In this document: in pieces, positions 10,901 to 18,631 of the stretch | Numbering within the stretch: position 1 is the stretch's first letter | How the letters are laid out: every line of letters begins with the position of its first letter | Origin: Sceloporus undulatus | Taxonomy: Eukaryota > Chordata > Lepidosauria > Squamata > Phrynosomatidae | NCBI RefSeq assembly: GCF_019175285.1 | Contig: NC_056522.1 | Coordinates: forward strand, 321,521,196-321,585,195 | Direction: 5' to 3' | Length of the DNA stretch: 64,000 nt | Program-made: the position numbers and the translations under genes | The notes under the pieces: model-generated | The model's database searches: none | Told to the model about the DNA's origin: nothing | What the model saw: only the letters and a program-made list of their open reading frames with translations

Positions 10901-11560
10901 TCTGCAGGCAATGGCTAATTAAGTCTATGCAAGTATTCCAAATTCGGAAACACTTCTGGCCCCAAGCATTTTGGGTAAGTGAGACTCATCCTGTGTTTAC
11001 GCACCATTCAGGGCTGCTAGCTGCAATTAAACCCAAGGGTCAAACACAATAAATGTCCAAAACAATCTGGTTTGGGACCACTTTAACTGCCCTGGCTCAA
11101 TGCTAGGGAATTCTGGGGACTAGCTTTGTGAGATAGTTAGCCTTCTCTGTCTGAGTTTTGGTTTCACAACAAACCACAATTCCCAGGATTCCCAGAACCA
11201 CGGCAATTAATGCAGACTGAACCTGCCTTATTTCTGCAGTGTGTTTTGGGCCTTAGTCTCATGGGCTCAAAACACACTGCAGAAATAATCCAGTTTGAGA
11301 CCACTTTAACTGCCCTGGTTCAGTACTAGGGAATCCTGGGAATTGTAGTTTATTGTGACACCAGAGCTCTAACAGCGAAAGCTAAATGTCTCACAAAACT
11401 AAGCAGGAGACAAAGGCAGGGCCAGCCTAGCCAAGGGCTCCCCTTTCCCCAAACTGAGCTACTCCTCAAAGGAGTCAGGTAAAGAGGACTCACCTGCGCA
11501 GCCGCAGTAGCGACGTCGACGCTCACATTCTGCCCTTCCCGCTCCACCTGACGCTTCTTT
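1801..11560 (-). CDS. PCMTL: Protein-L-isoaspartate O-methyltransferase, PCMT1-like paralogue (7 exons)
   Basis: Repairs isomerised Asp/Asn residues by transferring methyl from S-adenosylmethionine to L-isoaspartyl carboxylates; a cytosolic enzyme. Coding exons on the minus strand are 9394-9340, 8229-8125, 7855-7824, 7210-7106, 5594-5474, 3480-3395 and 1974-1801. All introns have GT-AG ends and the phases match, giving 225 aa against about 227 in PCMT1. Visible motifs: MDSPQSIG (47-54), TISAPHMHA (58-66, with the active-site Ser60), SAM motif [10 protein letters not shown] (82-90), [11 protein letters not shown] (151-161), [12 protein letters not shown] (173-184) and the C-terminal [10 protein letters not shown]. 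It differs from mammalian PCMT1 at many sites (for example [32 protein letters not shown]), more than expected for a lizard PCMT1. It also neighbours CCDC32, which is not the PCMT1 neighbour in mammals, hence the paralogue call (inference). A hydrophobic in-frame extension precedes Met1 in exon 2. The untranslated first exon lies near 11.49-11.6 kb. Confidence 0.9.
2593..2718 (+). mobile_element. CR1 LINE 3' end fragment
   Basis: Carries the CR1 3' UTR signature GGTTGGACTGGATGGCCCTT and ends in ATGATTCTATG, the usual CR1 octamer tail. It lies in the last intron of the methyltransferase gene. Confidence 0.8.
3270..3330 (+). mobile_element. L2 LINE 3' stub
   Basis: The text GCTGCCTTAGATCCCTTGG followed by a GGTGGGATAGTAAATGAATAAATA tail is the usual L2 3' end in squamates; only the terminal part remains. 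Confidence 0.5.
3395..3480 (-). CDS. PCMTL: Methyltransferase exon encoding the [10 protein letters not shown] core
   Basis: 86 bp between CTCCACAG and GTAAGAAA. It encodes [19 protein letters not shown] then [10 protein letters not shown], the post-I motif that lines the SAM pocket in this family. Confidence 0.92.
4485..4531 (+). repeat. 47-bp segment also present at 6851-6897
   Basis: From CTGGAGTCATACAGGGCAGA to GGAGACAATTA the 47 bases are identical to 6851-6897. The flanks differ at once on both sides. This looks like the donor of the third patch in the 6.6-6.9 kb rearrangement. Confidence 0.85.
4627..5160 (+). mobile_element. Degenerate L2 LINE pieces with a GT microsatellite
   Basis: 4640-4720 translates as [20 protein letters not shown], the start of the L2 endonuclease domain. 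A (GT)n run follows at 4722-4739. Text near 4955-5060 resembles an L2 3' UTR (TTGTGAGCCACCTTGAGTGCC), and 5078-5155 is a reverse-oriented L2 tail (CTCCCTGAAGGAACCCAAGG). The stretch 4760-4950 is unassigned. Confidence 0.6.
5474..5594 (-). CDS. PCMTL: Methyltransferase exon encoding [12 protein letters not shown]...GRVKLI
   Basis: 121 bp between CTGTTACAG and GTAAGAGC. It includes the conserved [13 protein letters not shown] stretch. Phase fits both neighbouring exons. Confidence 0.93.
6389..6614. mobile_element. Mariner/Tigger-like MITE nested in the previous element
   Basis: Starts CAGTGGTACCCCGGGATACG after a TA and is built of repeated CGGGTTACGAA and CGGCTTACGAA words in near-inverted order. 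Its right end appears to fuse, through the shared word ACTGTA, with the duplicated exon segment that follows. Confidence 0.65.
6611..6729 (-). pseudogene. Direct partial copy of methyltransferase exon 4 (3' half plus intron)
   Basis: Matches 7043-7161 over 119 bp with one difference (6691 C against 7123 T). It holds the 3' half of exon 4, the donor site and the adjoining intron. At the one difference the copy encodes LTACFARM whereas exon 4 encodes LTTCFARM; the former agrees with PCMT1. Not a usable exon, since the acceptor half is missing. Confidence 0.85.
6734..6855 (+). pseudogene. Inverted partial copy of methyltransferase exon 4 (5' half plus intron)
   Basis: Reverse complement of 7152-7273, with no difference noticed by eye. 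It carries the polypyrimidine tract, CTGCAG acceptor and first 19 codons of exon 4 ([19 protein letters not shown]) on the opposite strand to the gene. Confidence 0.87.
6851..6897 (+). repeat. 47-bp patch identical to 4485-4531
   Basis: Follows the inverted exon copy after the short overlap CTGGA and ends where the Tigger-like MITE text resumes. It is the third templated piece in the patchwork. Confidence 0.85.
7106..7210 (-). CDS. PCMTL: Methyltransferase exon 4, SAM motif I
   Basis: 105 bp between TTTCTGCAG and GTAAGCAG, exactly 35 codons, running from [12 protein letters not shown] to the SAM motif [10 protein letters not shown] and TTCFARM. This is the only complete copy; two broken partial copies lie 0.3-0.5 kb downstream in the same intron. 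Confidence 0.94.
7824..7855 (-). CDS. PCMTL: Methyltransferase 32-bp micro-exon
   Basis: Encodes [10 protein letters not shown] between TTTTCAG and GTAAGACA. A very short exon holding TISAPHM, including the family's active-site serine. Confidence 0.9.
8125..8229 (-). CDS. PCMTL: Methyltransferase exon encoding [10 protein letters not shown]...MDSPQSIG
   Basis: 105 bp between TTTCTTTAG and GTAAGAAA. The first bases complete a Lys codon (LYKNGVIK) with exon 2, as expected for the family. Confidence 0.93.
8661..8857. mobile_element. Harbinger-like palindromic MITE
   Basis: Arms TTTGGAGGTATGCTGTTTAA and its complement TTAAACAGCATACCTCCAAA face each other across a short centre. Ends GGGCCTGTACAAACAGGCC and (inverted) GAGTCCATACAGACAGACC are flanked by the 3-bp duplication TGA. 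The same family recurs at 58407-58623. Confidence 0.7.
9340..9394 (-). CDS. PCMTL: Methyltransferase first coding exon
   Basis: Encodes [18 protein letters not shown] from an ATG in strong context (AACCATGG); donor ACAGTGAGT. The frame stays open upstream through a hydrophobic stretch ([19 protein letters not shown], about 9395-9451) to a good acceptor, GGCTGGTCAG, near 9482. A longer membrane-anchored form is therefore possible. Chosen start: the MAW that matches mature PCMT1. Confidence 0.85.
10140..10365 (+). mobile_element. Sauria-type SINE
   Basis: tRNA-like head followed by GGGTGACCTTGGGCAAGTCA, TCTTGCCAAGAAAACCCC and the Bov-B-like tail CACCATAAGTCGGAAATGAC. Lies in intron 1 of the methyltransferase gene, antisense to it. 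Confidence 0.85.
10745..11001. mobile_element. Tigger-like MITE
   Basis: Left end CAGGTTGTGTCTCCCTTATC and right end GGTAAGTGAGACTCATCCTG form an imperfect inverted repeat of about 26 bp; interior non-coding. Confidence 0.7.
11057..11400. mobile_element. Two adjacent hAT-type palindromic MITEs
   Basis: 11057-11250 is a full copy (ACCACTTTAACTGCCCTGGC in one arm, the complementary CCACGGCAATTAATGCAG in the other). 11262-11400 is the left half of a second copy starting ACTGCAGAAATAATCCAGTT. Both belong to the same abundant family as 13108-13289. Confidence 0.75.
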
Positions 11561-11600
11561 TTAGTCGCTAGGAAGTAAGGGCAACGCGCACGCGCGCTGG
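11494..11600 (-). other. PCMTL: Probable first exon of the methyltransferase gene
   Basis: Minus-strand GC-rich sequence ends GCTGCGCAG followed by the donor GTGAGTCC (donor starts at 11493). The frame that would join exon 2 is open through this exon but contains no ATG, so it is read as 5' UTR or as a non-AUG-initiated extension. The transcription start is not determined. Confidence 0.55.
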
Positions 11601-11700
11601 GTAAATAAGACTTCTTGTTGTTTCGCGTCCTCCTGTTACGTAAAGGAGGGAAGTCGCAGGTAGAGCACTTCCGCCCGGACTCAATATGGCATCTTTAACG
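11585..11700. promoter_or_regulatory. Bidirectional promoter between the methyltransferase and CCDC32
   Basis: CpG-rich block without a TATA box. CGCGCACGCGCG at 11585-11596 fits the NRF1 consensus, GCACTTCCGCCCGG at about 11667-11680 contains an ETS-type core, and CAATATGGC near 11682 resembles a YY1 site. The two genes diverge from here. Motifs are read by eye; activity is inferred. Confidence 0.6.
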
Positions 11701-14700
11701 ACACTTTAAACCACCATCCCACCCCAAAGAGGTAAGACTAAAAAGGAATAAGAATGATTTCCGGTTGTCGTTCGGCGGCCTCTGTATGAGTGGCTAAGCG
11801 AGAATGTAAGAGGCAGCCTTTGTTGTTGTTGTTGTTGTTGTTATTATTATTATTATTATATTTTATTATTGGTTATACCTGGTTTGATACCACTTTCACT
11901 TTAATAACCTGGTTTGACAGCACTTTAGACGCCACGGCTCCATGATGCTGGGGAATTCTGGGAATGGTCGCTGTTGTTTGTGGCACATAAATTACCATTC
12001 CCAGAATCCCCCAGCATGGAGCTGTGGCATTTAAAGTACTGTGAAATCCTATGGATGCAGCCTTAGCCTAGCCTCCATTATCGCTCTTTCCCCTCACACT
12101 GGAGGCCATTGAGAACCAGAAGTCTAAGGTGAGAACTATTGACCCTGTAGCCCTCTGCTTCCTCCTTCGCTGGTTGGGAATGACGTTTCCCTCCTGCCTA
12201 TAGGAGCCGGCATCCGCGCCGTGTGTCCCCGCCCTATTCTCTGATTGGCTAAATGGGGGGCAAGACCCACCTTCTGTCAGACTCCGCCTCCTTCCAGCCA
12301 GTGCAGGAGGCGTCTTCCTTCCCTTCGTGGCCTCTTCAAAACAGAGGTGCTTCGGACGGTGCAGGTAGGCAGGGGGGGGGGCCGGGGGGGGGGGGGAGTG
12401 AGGAGAGCGATGGAATGTTGGCGGTTGCCCTGGAAACCCACCAAAGGCCTCCTTTCATCTCCATCTCCGGGGGCGGGGCTTAATGCTTTTGCCCCAGGGT
12501 TGCTTCCATTGTGCCAATGCTCCTCGGAAGACATGGCTCCGGAAGCCCCCTTTCGCTCTGGTCTGGAGAGTGTGTTCGTTACTCTTTATGCTGGATTGCA
12601 ACTCCCATCATCCCCACCTGTGGGCGGGAGCGGGTCTTAAGGTAAAAGGATTTTATTGGCCCCTGTTACGCCAGTGCTCACCCAGGGAGTGTTTTCCAGG
12701 CGCCTTGGATTGCAGCTCCCATCATCCCCATCTCTGGGGGTGGGCAGCTTCATGTCAAGCGAGTCTAGTTCCCCTTTTTCAAAGACAGGGTTCCAGAAGC
12801 CCACTTTTGCTTTGAAGTGTGTTCATTACTCTGTAGGGAGGCTTTCCAGGCTTGCTGGATAGCAGCTCCCATCATCCCCATCTCAGGGGGGTTAAAATAA
12901 AAAGTGACTTATTGTCCCTGCTGATTCTTCCTTCCTGTGTGTAAATAGTGCCATATGGCTTCATAAAACTCCCCACTCAGAGCATGAATGCTGAGTAGAG
13001 AATGGGTCATCGATCTGAATATAAAGTCGCTGACTATTTCCTAACCCTGCAGGTGAACAGACCTCCAGCCGCATCATGTAATTTTGTTCTATACTGTACT
13101 TGTTTATAAGGCAACTTAGGCTGCATCCACACTGCAGAAATCATCTGGTTTGACACTACTTTAACTGCCCTGGCTCAATGCTACGGAATTCTTTGTTAAA
13201 CTACAATTCCCAGAATTCCATAGCATTGAGCCAGGGCAGCTAAAGCGGTGTCAAACCGGATTATTTCTGCAGTATGGATGCAGCCTTATTTCTTGTAACT
13301 GTCTTGCTTGTAACATCCAAGTGCTGGTTGAAACTGTATGGGATGGAAGGGGTAGAGGTTGTGCCCTATGCCGCCCCCCCAATACATATATGCTTGGAAA
13401 CAGGGATGGGCAAGATTGTCAAACTTCAGAAACAAGCAAGGTTTTGAAGGAGGCAGAGAGAAACTACTGGTCTCTGCAGCAAGACAGATGCAAACTGCTA
13501 GGTCAAAACATTTATGTGTCTGGATTGTAGCAGACACCCAGAAGCCAACTGAGTGATTAAACTTCTCTTTGGAACAACAGTCTCCCTGACTTCTCATCTT
13601 TGTGGTTTCAAAGAAAAAAGTACTGTGTGTAAAAGCGTGCACTGAATGATGCAACTCATAAACCAACACTTGCCTGTTTTTCAGGATTTCATCATTATGA
13701 TCATGATTGAAAGTATTGACCCCATAGTCACTATTTCCAGCCAGGAGTTGTGGGCTGAAATATGTTCCTCCTTGCCACATCCAGACCAGAATGAAGACAC
13801 TAGCAACACATTTGCGGATTCCTTCACAGATTGTTATGTTCAGAACGATGTAATGGACACCTCTTTCCAAGCAGCAGACCTGAAGCCCTGGGCACCACTA
13901 AAGGACTCTGAGATTTATTTGGCATCTTTAGGTCAGTATTCCAGAATTCCTAGTTTGGGGGATTAGTTACCAGCAGTGCTCTAACCTTTTGCATCATGCA
14001 GAGAGCATATGGTTATTAGTGGAACTGTAATTTATTACTTGGAAAAATGTTCCTATTGAAGTGTGGGAAAGTTTTTTGTACTGCTAATCTCAAAATATCT
14101 CAGCCAGCATGGCCATTGACATTGCTTTCTGGAAGCTGTAATCCAAAAAAGGTAAATTTTCTAAGCATTGGCTTCTATAAATTTGTTTGTGAACACCACC
14201 AACATGTATTCATGTATTGAAAAAACTGGTTGTGCACAACTAAAAACATAAGGTTGCATTGAAAAAACTGCTTTCCTTCAAGGTTAATCCTGATAAAAGT
14301 CAGTCTGCCCCATAAATGGGTGAACATGTTTTAAGAGTTTTATTGTGTGTGCGCACGCATGCAAGAAAGAGGGGGGCATATTAATTGCATTATATATTAT
14401 ATATTGTGTGTTTCTGGATATTTTGAGACTTCAGAAAGATTACTTGTTGTTTCCGAGAATGTTAGTATGATGAAAGTAAGACTAACATTTTTCTGTTTCT
14501 GACATTTAATGTACAATTTAAGAGAAAAAAGAGAAAATCATTGCATTTTTATGTAATGATATATTATATTAGCCTCCCTGATAACTAACATTCAAAGAGA
14601 ATACAATTAATCTGTTACTGAATAAGAAAAAGAAGCTCTCTCTTCTCTAAATGCAACAGGATTTCCAGAGCATAAAAATGCATAATCGTAAGCCATGCTG

Positions 14701-17700
14701 AAAAATAAGATAAAATAAAATGCACTTCTTCCATGAAGTATAAATGTGGCTTTGATCCAGAAGTATTTTAGATGTTTAATATGGGTTTTTGGAATGTGAA
14801 CGCTAGTGGACAATGAAGATGACAGAGAATTTTTTCACTGAGCTTTGGTGCACAGGTTCTTTTTCATCTGTTGTTCTCCATCAAAATCAGGCATAAAGAA
14901 GAACTTCTGGACATCACAATATCTTAAAATGGATGCCTGAAACAGAGAGGTTGGATTAAAAATCCTTGAAATAAATTTATCTGCTTGCTTTTATTCTGAA
15001 ATAGGGAGATATTTTTCCTTTCTTTGTTTGGTTCTTTCCCTAGAGAGAAGATTAATGAGAATAAAGGGTATGTCTCAGGAAGTGACCTCCAAGGATATGC
15101 TGCACACTCTTTCTCAAGCAAAGAGAGAATGCTGGGACAGGTTTCTGCAGGAGAAATCTGAATCTGACTTTTATATGGAGGGAACTGAATCGGATGAGAG
15201 GTAATAACCTACTATAGCTGCATTGACCCCAACTCCCTGATCTGCAAGCAACCTATCCTCTTTTTCTTTTCTGAAATTTTATCAAGTGGTCTTAATAACT
15301 TGGAAAAGTTACTTTTTGGATTACAACTCCCTGAATTCCTGCAGTGCCTTCCAGGCTTATAGAAATAATAAATATTATGGGGTTTCCTGAGGTTTAATTT
15401 AAGATGTGCTTGGCCCAATTTTAGCCCTAGGATTCAGCCCTACATGTGGTAGAGGGAAGCTTTTGCCTTCAAGTCATCTCACTCAGCTTGGCCTGTGGTA
15501 AGAGATTGTGGGAGTCGTAGGTTAAAACATCTGGAGGATGAAAGGTTTCTTTTGCTTTTGTAGTGGAGTCCCTGCTGAGTAACCATGGCATATTTGCAGT
15601 TTCACTTCCAGCCATCTGCAGTTAGAAAATAAAATGAATTGTCAGGGTTTCATTGTCTTTTCAAGATTTCTAAACTCTGGGAGATCTAGCAATAATGTAT
15701 GAGTGCTTTAGGGTTTATATTGACTTATTGTAGCCCCCCCCCCCCCTCCAGTTCAGAGACCAGTTCAAAAGCTTTGCCTTAGCTGACTTGAATGTTCTGA
15801 AACTAGTTCAAGATTGTTTCATTTGGGCTGGCATTTTGTATCTGGAGCCTCTTTTAATTGACTGCTTATTATTTCAGTCTGCTTTCTCTCTGGTTTTAAA
15901 CCTGACACCTGCTTGTGTGAGATTGTTTGGTACAAATGGGATTACATGGATTGAGTAGAACCTGCTTGCTAATTTTCAGATTACTTTTTCACAACTTGAG
16001 GGCTTTTGTTCAAGGAAGCTGAAATAATGAGCAAACTGACATCTTCCATATCACCAAGCTTTGCTCTGCAGTATGTTTGATTTTCCTATAGAGTAGCTAT
16101 CTTCTTCTTGACAGGAAAGCCTATTGAAGACATGAATTCCCTTTGCTTTAAGCAGCACATTTTCTTTTCTTGTCCTGTTACTCAACTCTTGGAAATTTAC
16201 CTTTTGGACTACAACTCTCAGAATCCCTCAGCTAGAAGGCCAAGGGATTCTAAGGGTTCTGATATATTAAAAAATAACTTTTCTAATATCAGCATTTTTT
16301 ATGGGTGCACTCTGCCCCGAGACAAGATTGCATTTACTTGCTATCTTCTTATTATAAACACAGTATATGAAACCAAACATGAAATTCTCAGTCAATTGAT
16401 TTGGAACATTTTTGAAAATTAATTAAATGGGACTCTTCTTGTTTTAACAATTGATTACCTGTAAATGAGAAATATGTACTTAGGAAAAGAGGAAGCTGTT
16501 AGAATATGGAGAAATAGAATGATTCACAATTGGCAAGAGGGTCAAGCAAGGCTGCATATTTTCACCCTATTTCTTCAACTTGTATGCAGAAAATACCATA
16601 TGAAGAGCAGGTTTAGACTGAGAAGGCGGAGCAGTAAATACAGGAAGACGAAACCTCAACAATCTAAGATATGTGGATGATACCATGCTACTTGCAGAAA
16701 ACATCATGGACTTGGAACAATTACTAAGGAAAGTCAAGGAAGAAAGCACAAAGACAGGCTTGCTGCTGGACATAAAGAAAACAAAAATGATAACTGCTGA
16801 GGAGCTACATAAATTCAACCTAGGTAACGAAGAAATCAAAATAGTTAAAGATTTCCCATCAGAACGGAAACTGTAGTCAAGAAATAAGACTAGGAATAGG
16901 AAGGGCAGCCATGAAAGAACTAGGTAAGATCCTAAGGATCAAAGATATACAACTAGACACTAAAGTCAGAATCATCCAAGCCATTGTATTCCCCATCACA
17001 AAATACATATGTGAGAGGTGGACGGTGAAGAAGGCCAACAGAAAGAAAATAGCATTTGACTACATTTGAGATGTGGTGCTGGAGAAGAGTGCGGATAATA
17101 TTGTGGACGGCCAGAGAGACAAACAAATGGGTCCTTGAACACATCATCCTTGAACTGTCCCTGAAAGCGAAGATGGTTAAATTCAGGCTGTCATACTTTG
17201 GCCACATCATGGGAAGGCAAGACTCTTTAGAAAAGACAACGATGCTAGGAAAGGTACAGGAAAGCAGAAAGAGAAGAAGGCTACATGCCAGATGACTAAA
17301 CTTAATTAGGGAGGTCACAGGCCTGAATTTACAAGACCTAAGCAGAGCAGTGGAGGATACCTGGGGCTTGGAGATGTCTGATCCACAGGGCCACCATGCG
17401 TAGAGGCTGACTCAAGGGCTAAAAACAACAACAAAGCAAATAAATGAACACTAATGATATCCAATTATATCTTTTAATATTCTCACTGCTTCTCCCTCTT
17501 TAGATTTATTACACATGCGCTGAATTATTACTTCTGTTTATAACCTTGCAGTTTTACAATTAATTCCTCTGGGTGTGGGTGTATGTTTATGAGAGAGAGA
17601 AAGAGAGAGAGATTCAAAGGCAAACCAACAGCACTTCTCTTGGGTCCAAGAAGGATGCAGTTAATCACTGGAGACATATATAGTGTGCCTTTCCTACCTG

Positions 17701-18631
17701 TGGGGGATCCATTCCATACCCTCCAGTGGATAACAAAAATGTGGGACCTTGAGTCCTGTTCGTTTCACTGGGAGCATGCTCCCACTCATGTCACTATGGG
17801 CTTGTGTGCCCATTGAAAAAGCCGGGGCTTGCCATCCGTGGAAGCTCAAACCACAGATGGCAATTCCGTGATTGGCACGGCCGCACTGTATATACACACA
17901 CATACACACACGAATAACAAACAGTTCCTGTGTGCGCAGGTCTATGGTTGTTTTGCCCACGTGCTGCAGATGACATCCTGCATGCCTGTAATCAATCACA
18001 TAGATAAGATTGCAGGACTGGCAGGTAATGTGTTGTTTAGTAGGTCCTGCCAGTCACTATGCTCTTACAAGTGACAGTCTGCTTAAGGCATTTACAGATT
18101 ACACAACTCTTTAAATCACAAGGATGAGCTCCTGGATTGCTGACTGGTGTTTTTAGGACAGTTTTTACAGCAATTGGCTTAGATTTGGTAGCTAGTGGAA
18201 AGCTATACTAGCAGGTTGTTCTGAGTTTGTTAAGAATTGATAGTTTTCTCTAATTAGTGAGGAGGTGCTGGATGGAAATCTACCACAAATGGATTCTGTA
18301 GTTGAATGTTAGTTGACTCATGTTTTTATCACATGAGAAAAGAAAGCTGAAATGGAGCATTAGAGTAGTGGCTTTCTCTGTGCCTCTCCACATGCCTGGT
18401 TTTGTTCTCTTCTATTTTCTTTTTATTTATTCTATTTATTAATGATTCCTACTTCTCTCTATTTTAATCAGTTTTTTTCTTCCTGTTTTCAGCACTTTGG
18501 ATCACTTGAAGCGTTGGTTGCAGCCTGATAAAGTTGCTGTCAGCAGTGAGGAAATACAGTATCTGATTCCCCTTGAAACCCGTATTGAGAAGCAAGAGAC
18601 TGAAGAAGAAGCCATGGCTGTAGAACAGTAA
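11690..18631 (+). CDS. CCDC32: CCDC32, AP2 adaptor assembly factor
   Basis: Known role: CCDC32 binds the AP2 clathrin adaptor and aids its assembly and clathrin-coated pit formation. Coding exons 13697-13931, 15044-15200 and 18493-18631 give 176 aa (human about 185). The start MIMIESIDP aligns with human MKMFES. Recognisable blocks: SSQELWAEICSSLPHP (14-29), PWAPLKDSEIYLASLE (64-79), RRLMRIKGMSQEVTSKDML (80-98), ECWDRFLQEK (107-116), TLDHLKRWLQPDKVAVSSEE (132-151) and QYLIP (153-157), followed by an acidic tail. Introns have GT-AG ends and fitting phases. A 5' exon probably ends at AAAGAG|GTAAGAC (11729) or at GGTGCAG|GTAGGC (12364). The downstream coding exons are too well kept for a retrocopy. 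Identification is from memory of the human protein. Confidence 0.93.
11820..11870 (+). repeat. (TTG)n/(TTA)n microsatellite
   Basis: Runs of GTT then ATT triplets just downstream of the bidirectional promoter. Confidence 0.9.
11885..12062. mobile_element. hAT-type palindromic MITE
   Basis: Arms CACGGCTCCATGATGCTGGG and the complementary CCCAGCATGGAGCTGTGG; ends in the family's GGATGCAGCCTTA. Lies in the 5' region of CCDC32. Confidence 0.7.
12200..12420 (+). promoter_or_regulatory. Second GC-rich block: CCAAT box, candidate first exon and G-run
   Basis: An inverted CCAAT box (TGATTGGCT, 12242-12250) sits about 110 bp upstream of GACGGTGCAG|GTAGGC, a plausible donor of an alternative CCDC32 first exon. 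The donor is followed by G-runs at 12372-12396 (two blocks separated by CC) that could form a G-quadruplex on the coding strand. Confidence 0.45.
12535..12895 (+). repeat. Degenerate tandem repeat, unit about 260 bp with internal third copy
   Basis: GGCTCCGGAAGCCCCCTTTC at 12536 recurs as GGTTCCAGAAGCCCACTTTT at 12789. The word GCAACTCCCATCATCCCCA appears three times (near 12598, 12710 and 12865), each followed by a short run of G. Lies in an early CCDC32 intron. Confidence 0.7.
13108..13289. mobile_element. hAT-type palindromic MITE, well preserved
   Basis: Ends GGCTGCATCCACACTGCAGA and CTGCAGTATGGATGCAGCC; arms CTGCCCTGGCTCAATGCTA and TAGCATTGAGCCAGGGCAG are fully complementary. Best copy of this family in the window. 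Confidence 0.85.
13697..13931 (+). CDS. CCDC32: CCDC32 first coding exon
   Basis: Acceptor TTTTTCAG at 13677-13684, start ATG at 13697 (a second Met two codons later), donor TTTAG|GTCAGT at 13931. Encodes residues 1-78 and one base of codon 79. Confidence 0.93.
13932..15043 (+). other. CCDC32 intron
   Basis: Contains one arm of a hAT MITE near 14095-14160 and a GTGTGTGCGCACGCATG stretch near 14345. Otherwise AT-rich with nothing recognised. Confidence 0.5.
15044..15200 (+). CDS. CCDC32: CCDC32 second coding exon
   Basis: 157 bp from CTTTCCCTAG to GATGAGAG|GTAATAA. Encodes RRLMRIKGMSQEVTSKDML, then KRECWDRFLQEK and an acidic end; this is the predicted helical core. Confidence 0.94.
16465..17435 (+). 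mobile_element. Bov-B (RTE) LINE, 3' part, inactive
   Basis: Reverse-transcriptase text NLRYVDDTMLLAENIMDLEQ (with the YVDD catalytic box) is followed by LLRKVKEESTKTGLLLDIKK, RIIQAIVFPITKYICE and FGHIMGRQDSLEKTTMLGKV, the order seen in Bov-B. Several frame changes and stops break it. It ends AGGCTGACTCAAGGGCTAAAAACAACAACAA, the Bov-B 3' end shared with Sauria SINEs. Lies in the last CCDC32 intron. Confidence 0.9.
17681..17890. mobile_element. Tigger-like MITE
   Basis: Begins AGTGTGCCTTTCCTACCTG and ends GGCACGGCCGCACTG before TATATA. Internal GGAAGCTCAAACCACAGATG; non-coding. Confidence 0.6.
18493..18631 (+). CDS. CCDC32: CCDC32 last coding exon
   Basis: Acceptor CCTGTTTTCAG at 18482-18492. 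Encodes TLDHLKRWLQPDKVAVSSEE onward to MAVEQ and TAA at 18629-18631. Confidence 0.94.

Noticed and set aside
12245-12860. Several overlapping plus-strand ORFs in GC-rich DNA
   Set aside because: GC-rich promoter and tandem-repeat sequence; no conserved protein text, and the real CCDC32 start is at 13697.
13286-13870. 194-codon minus-strand ORF
   Set aside because: It overlaps the CCDC32 coding exon on the opposite strand and a MITE; it is an antisense shadow without its own features.
16108-16422. 104-codon plus-strand ORF upstream of Bov-B
   Set aside because: Contains a MITE arm and AT-rich intron sequence; no family match or splice bounds.
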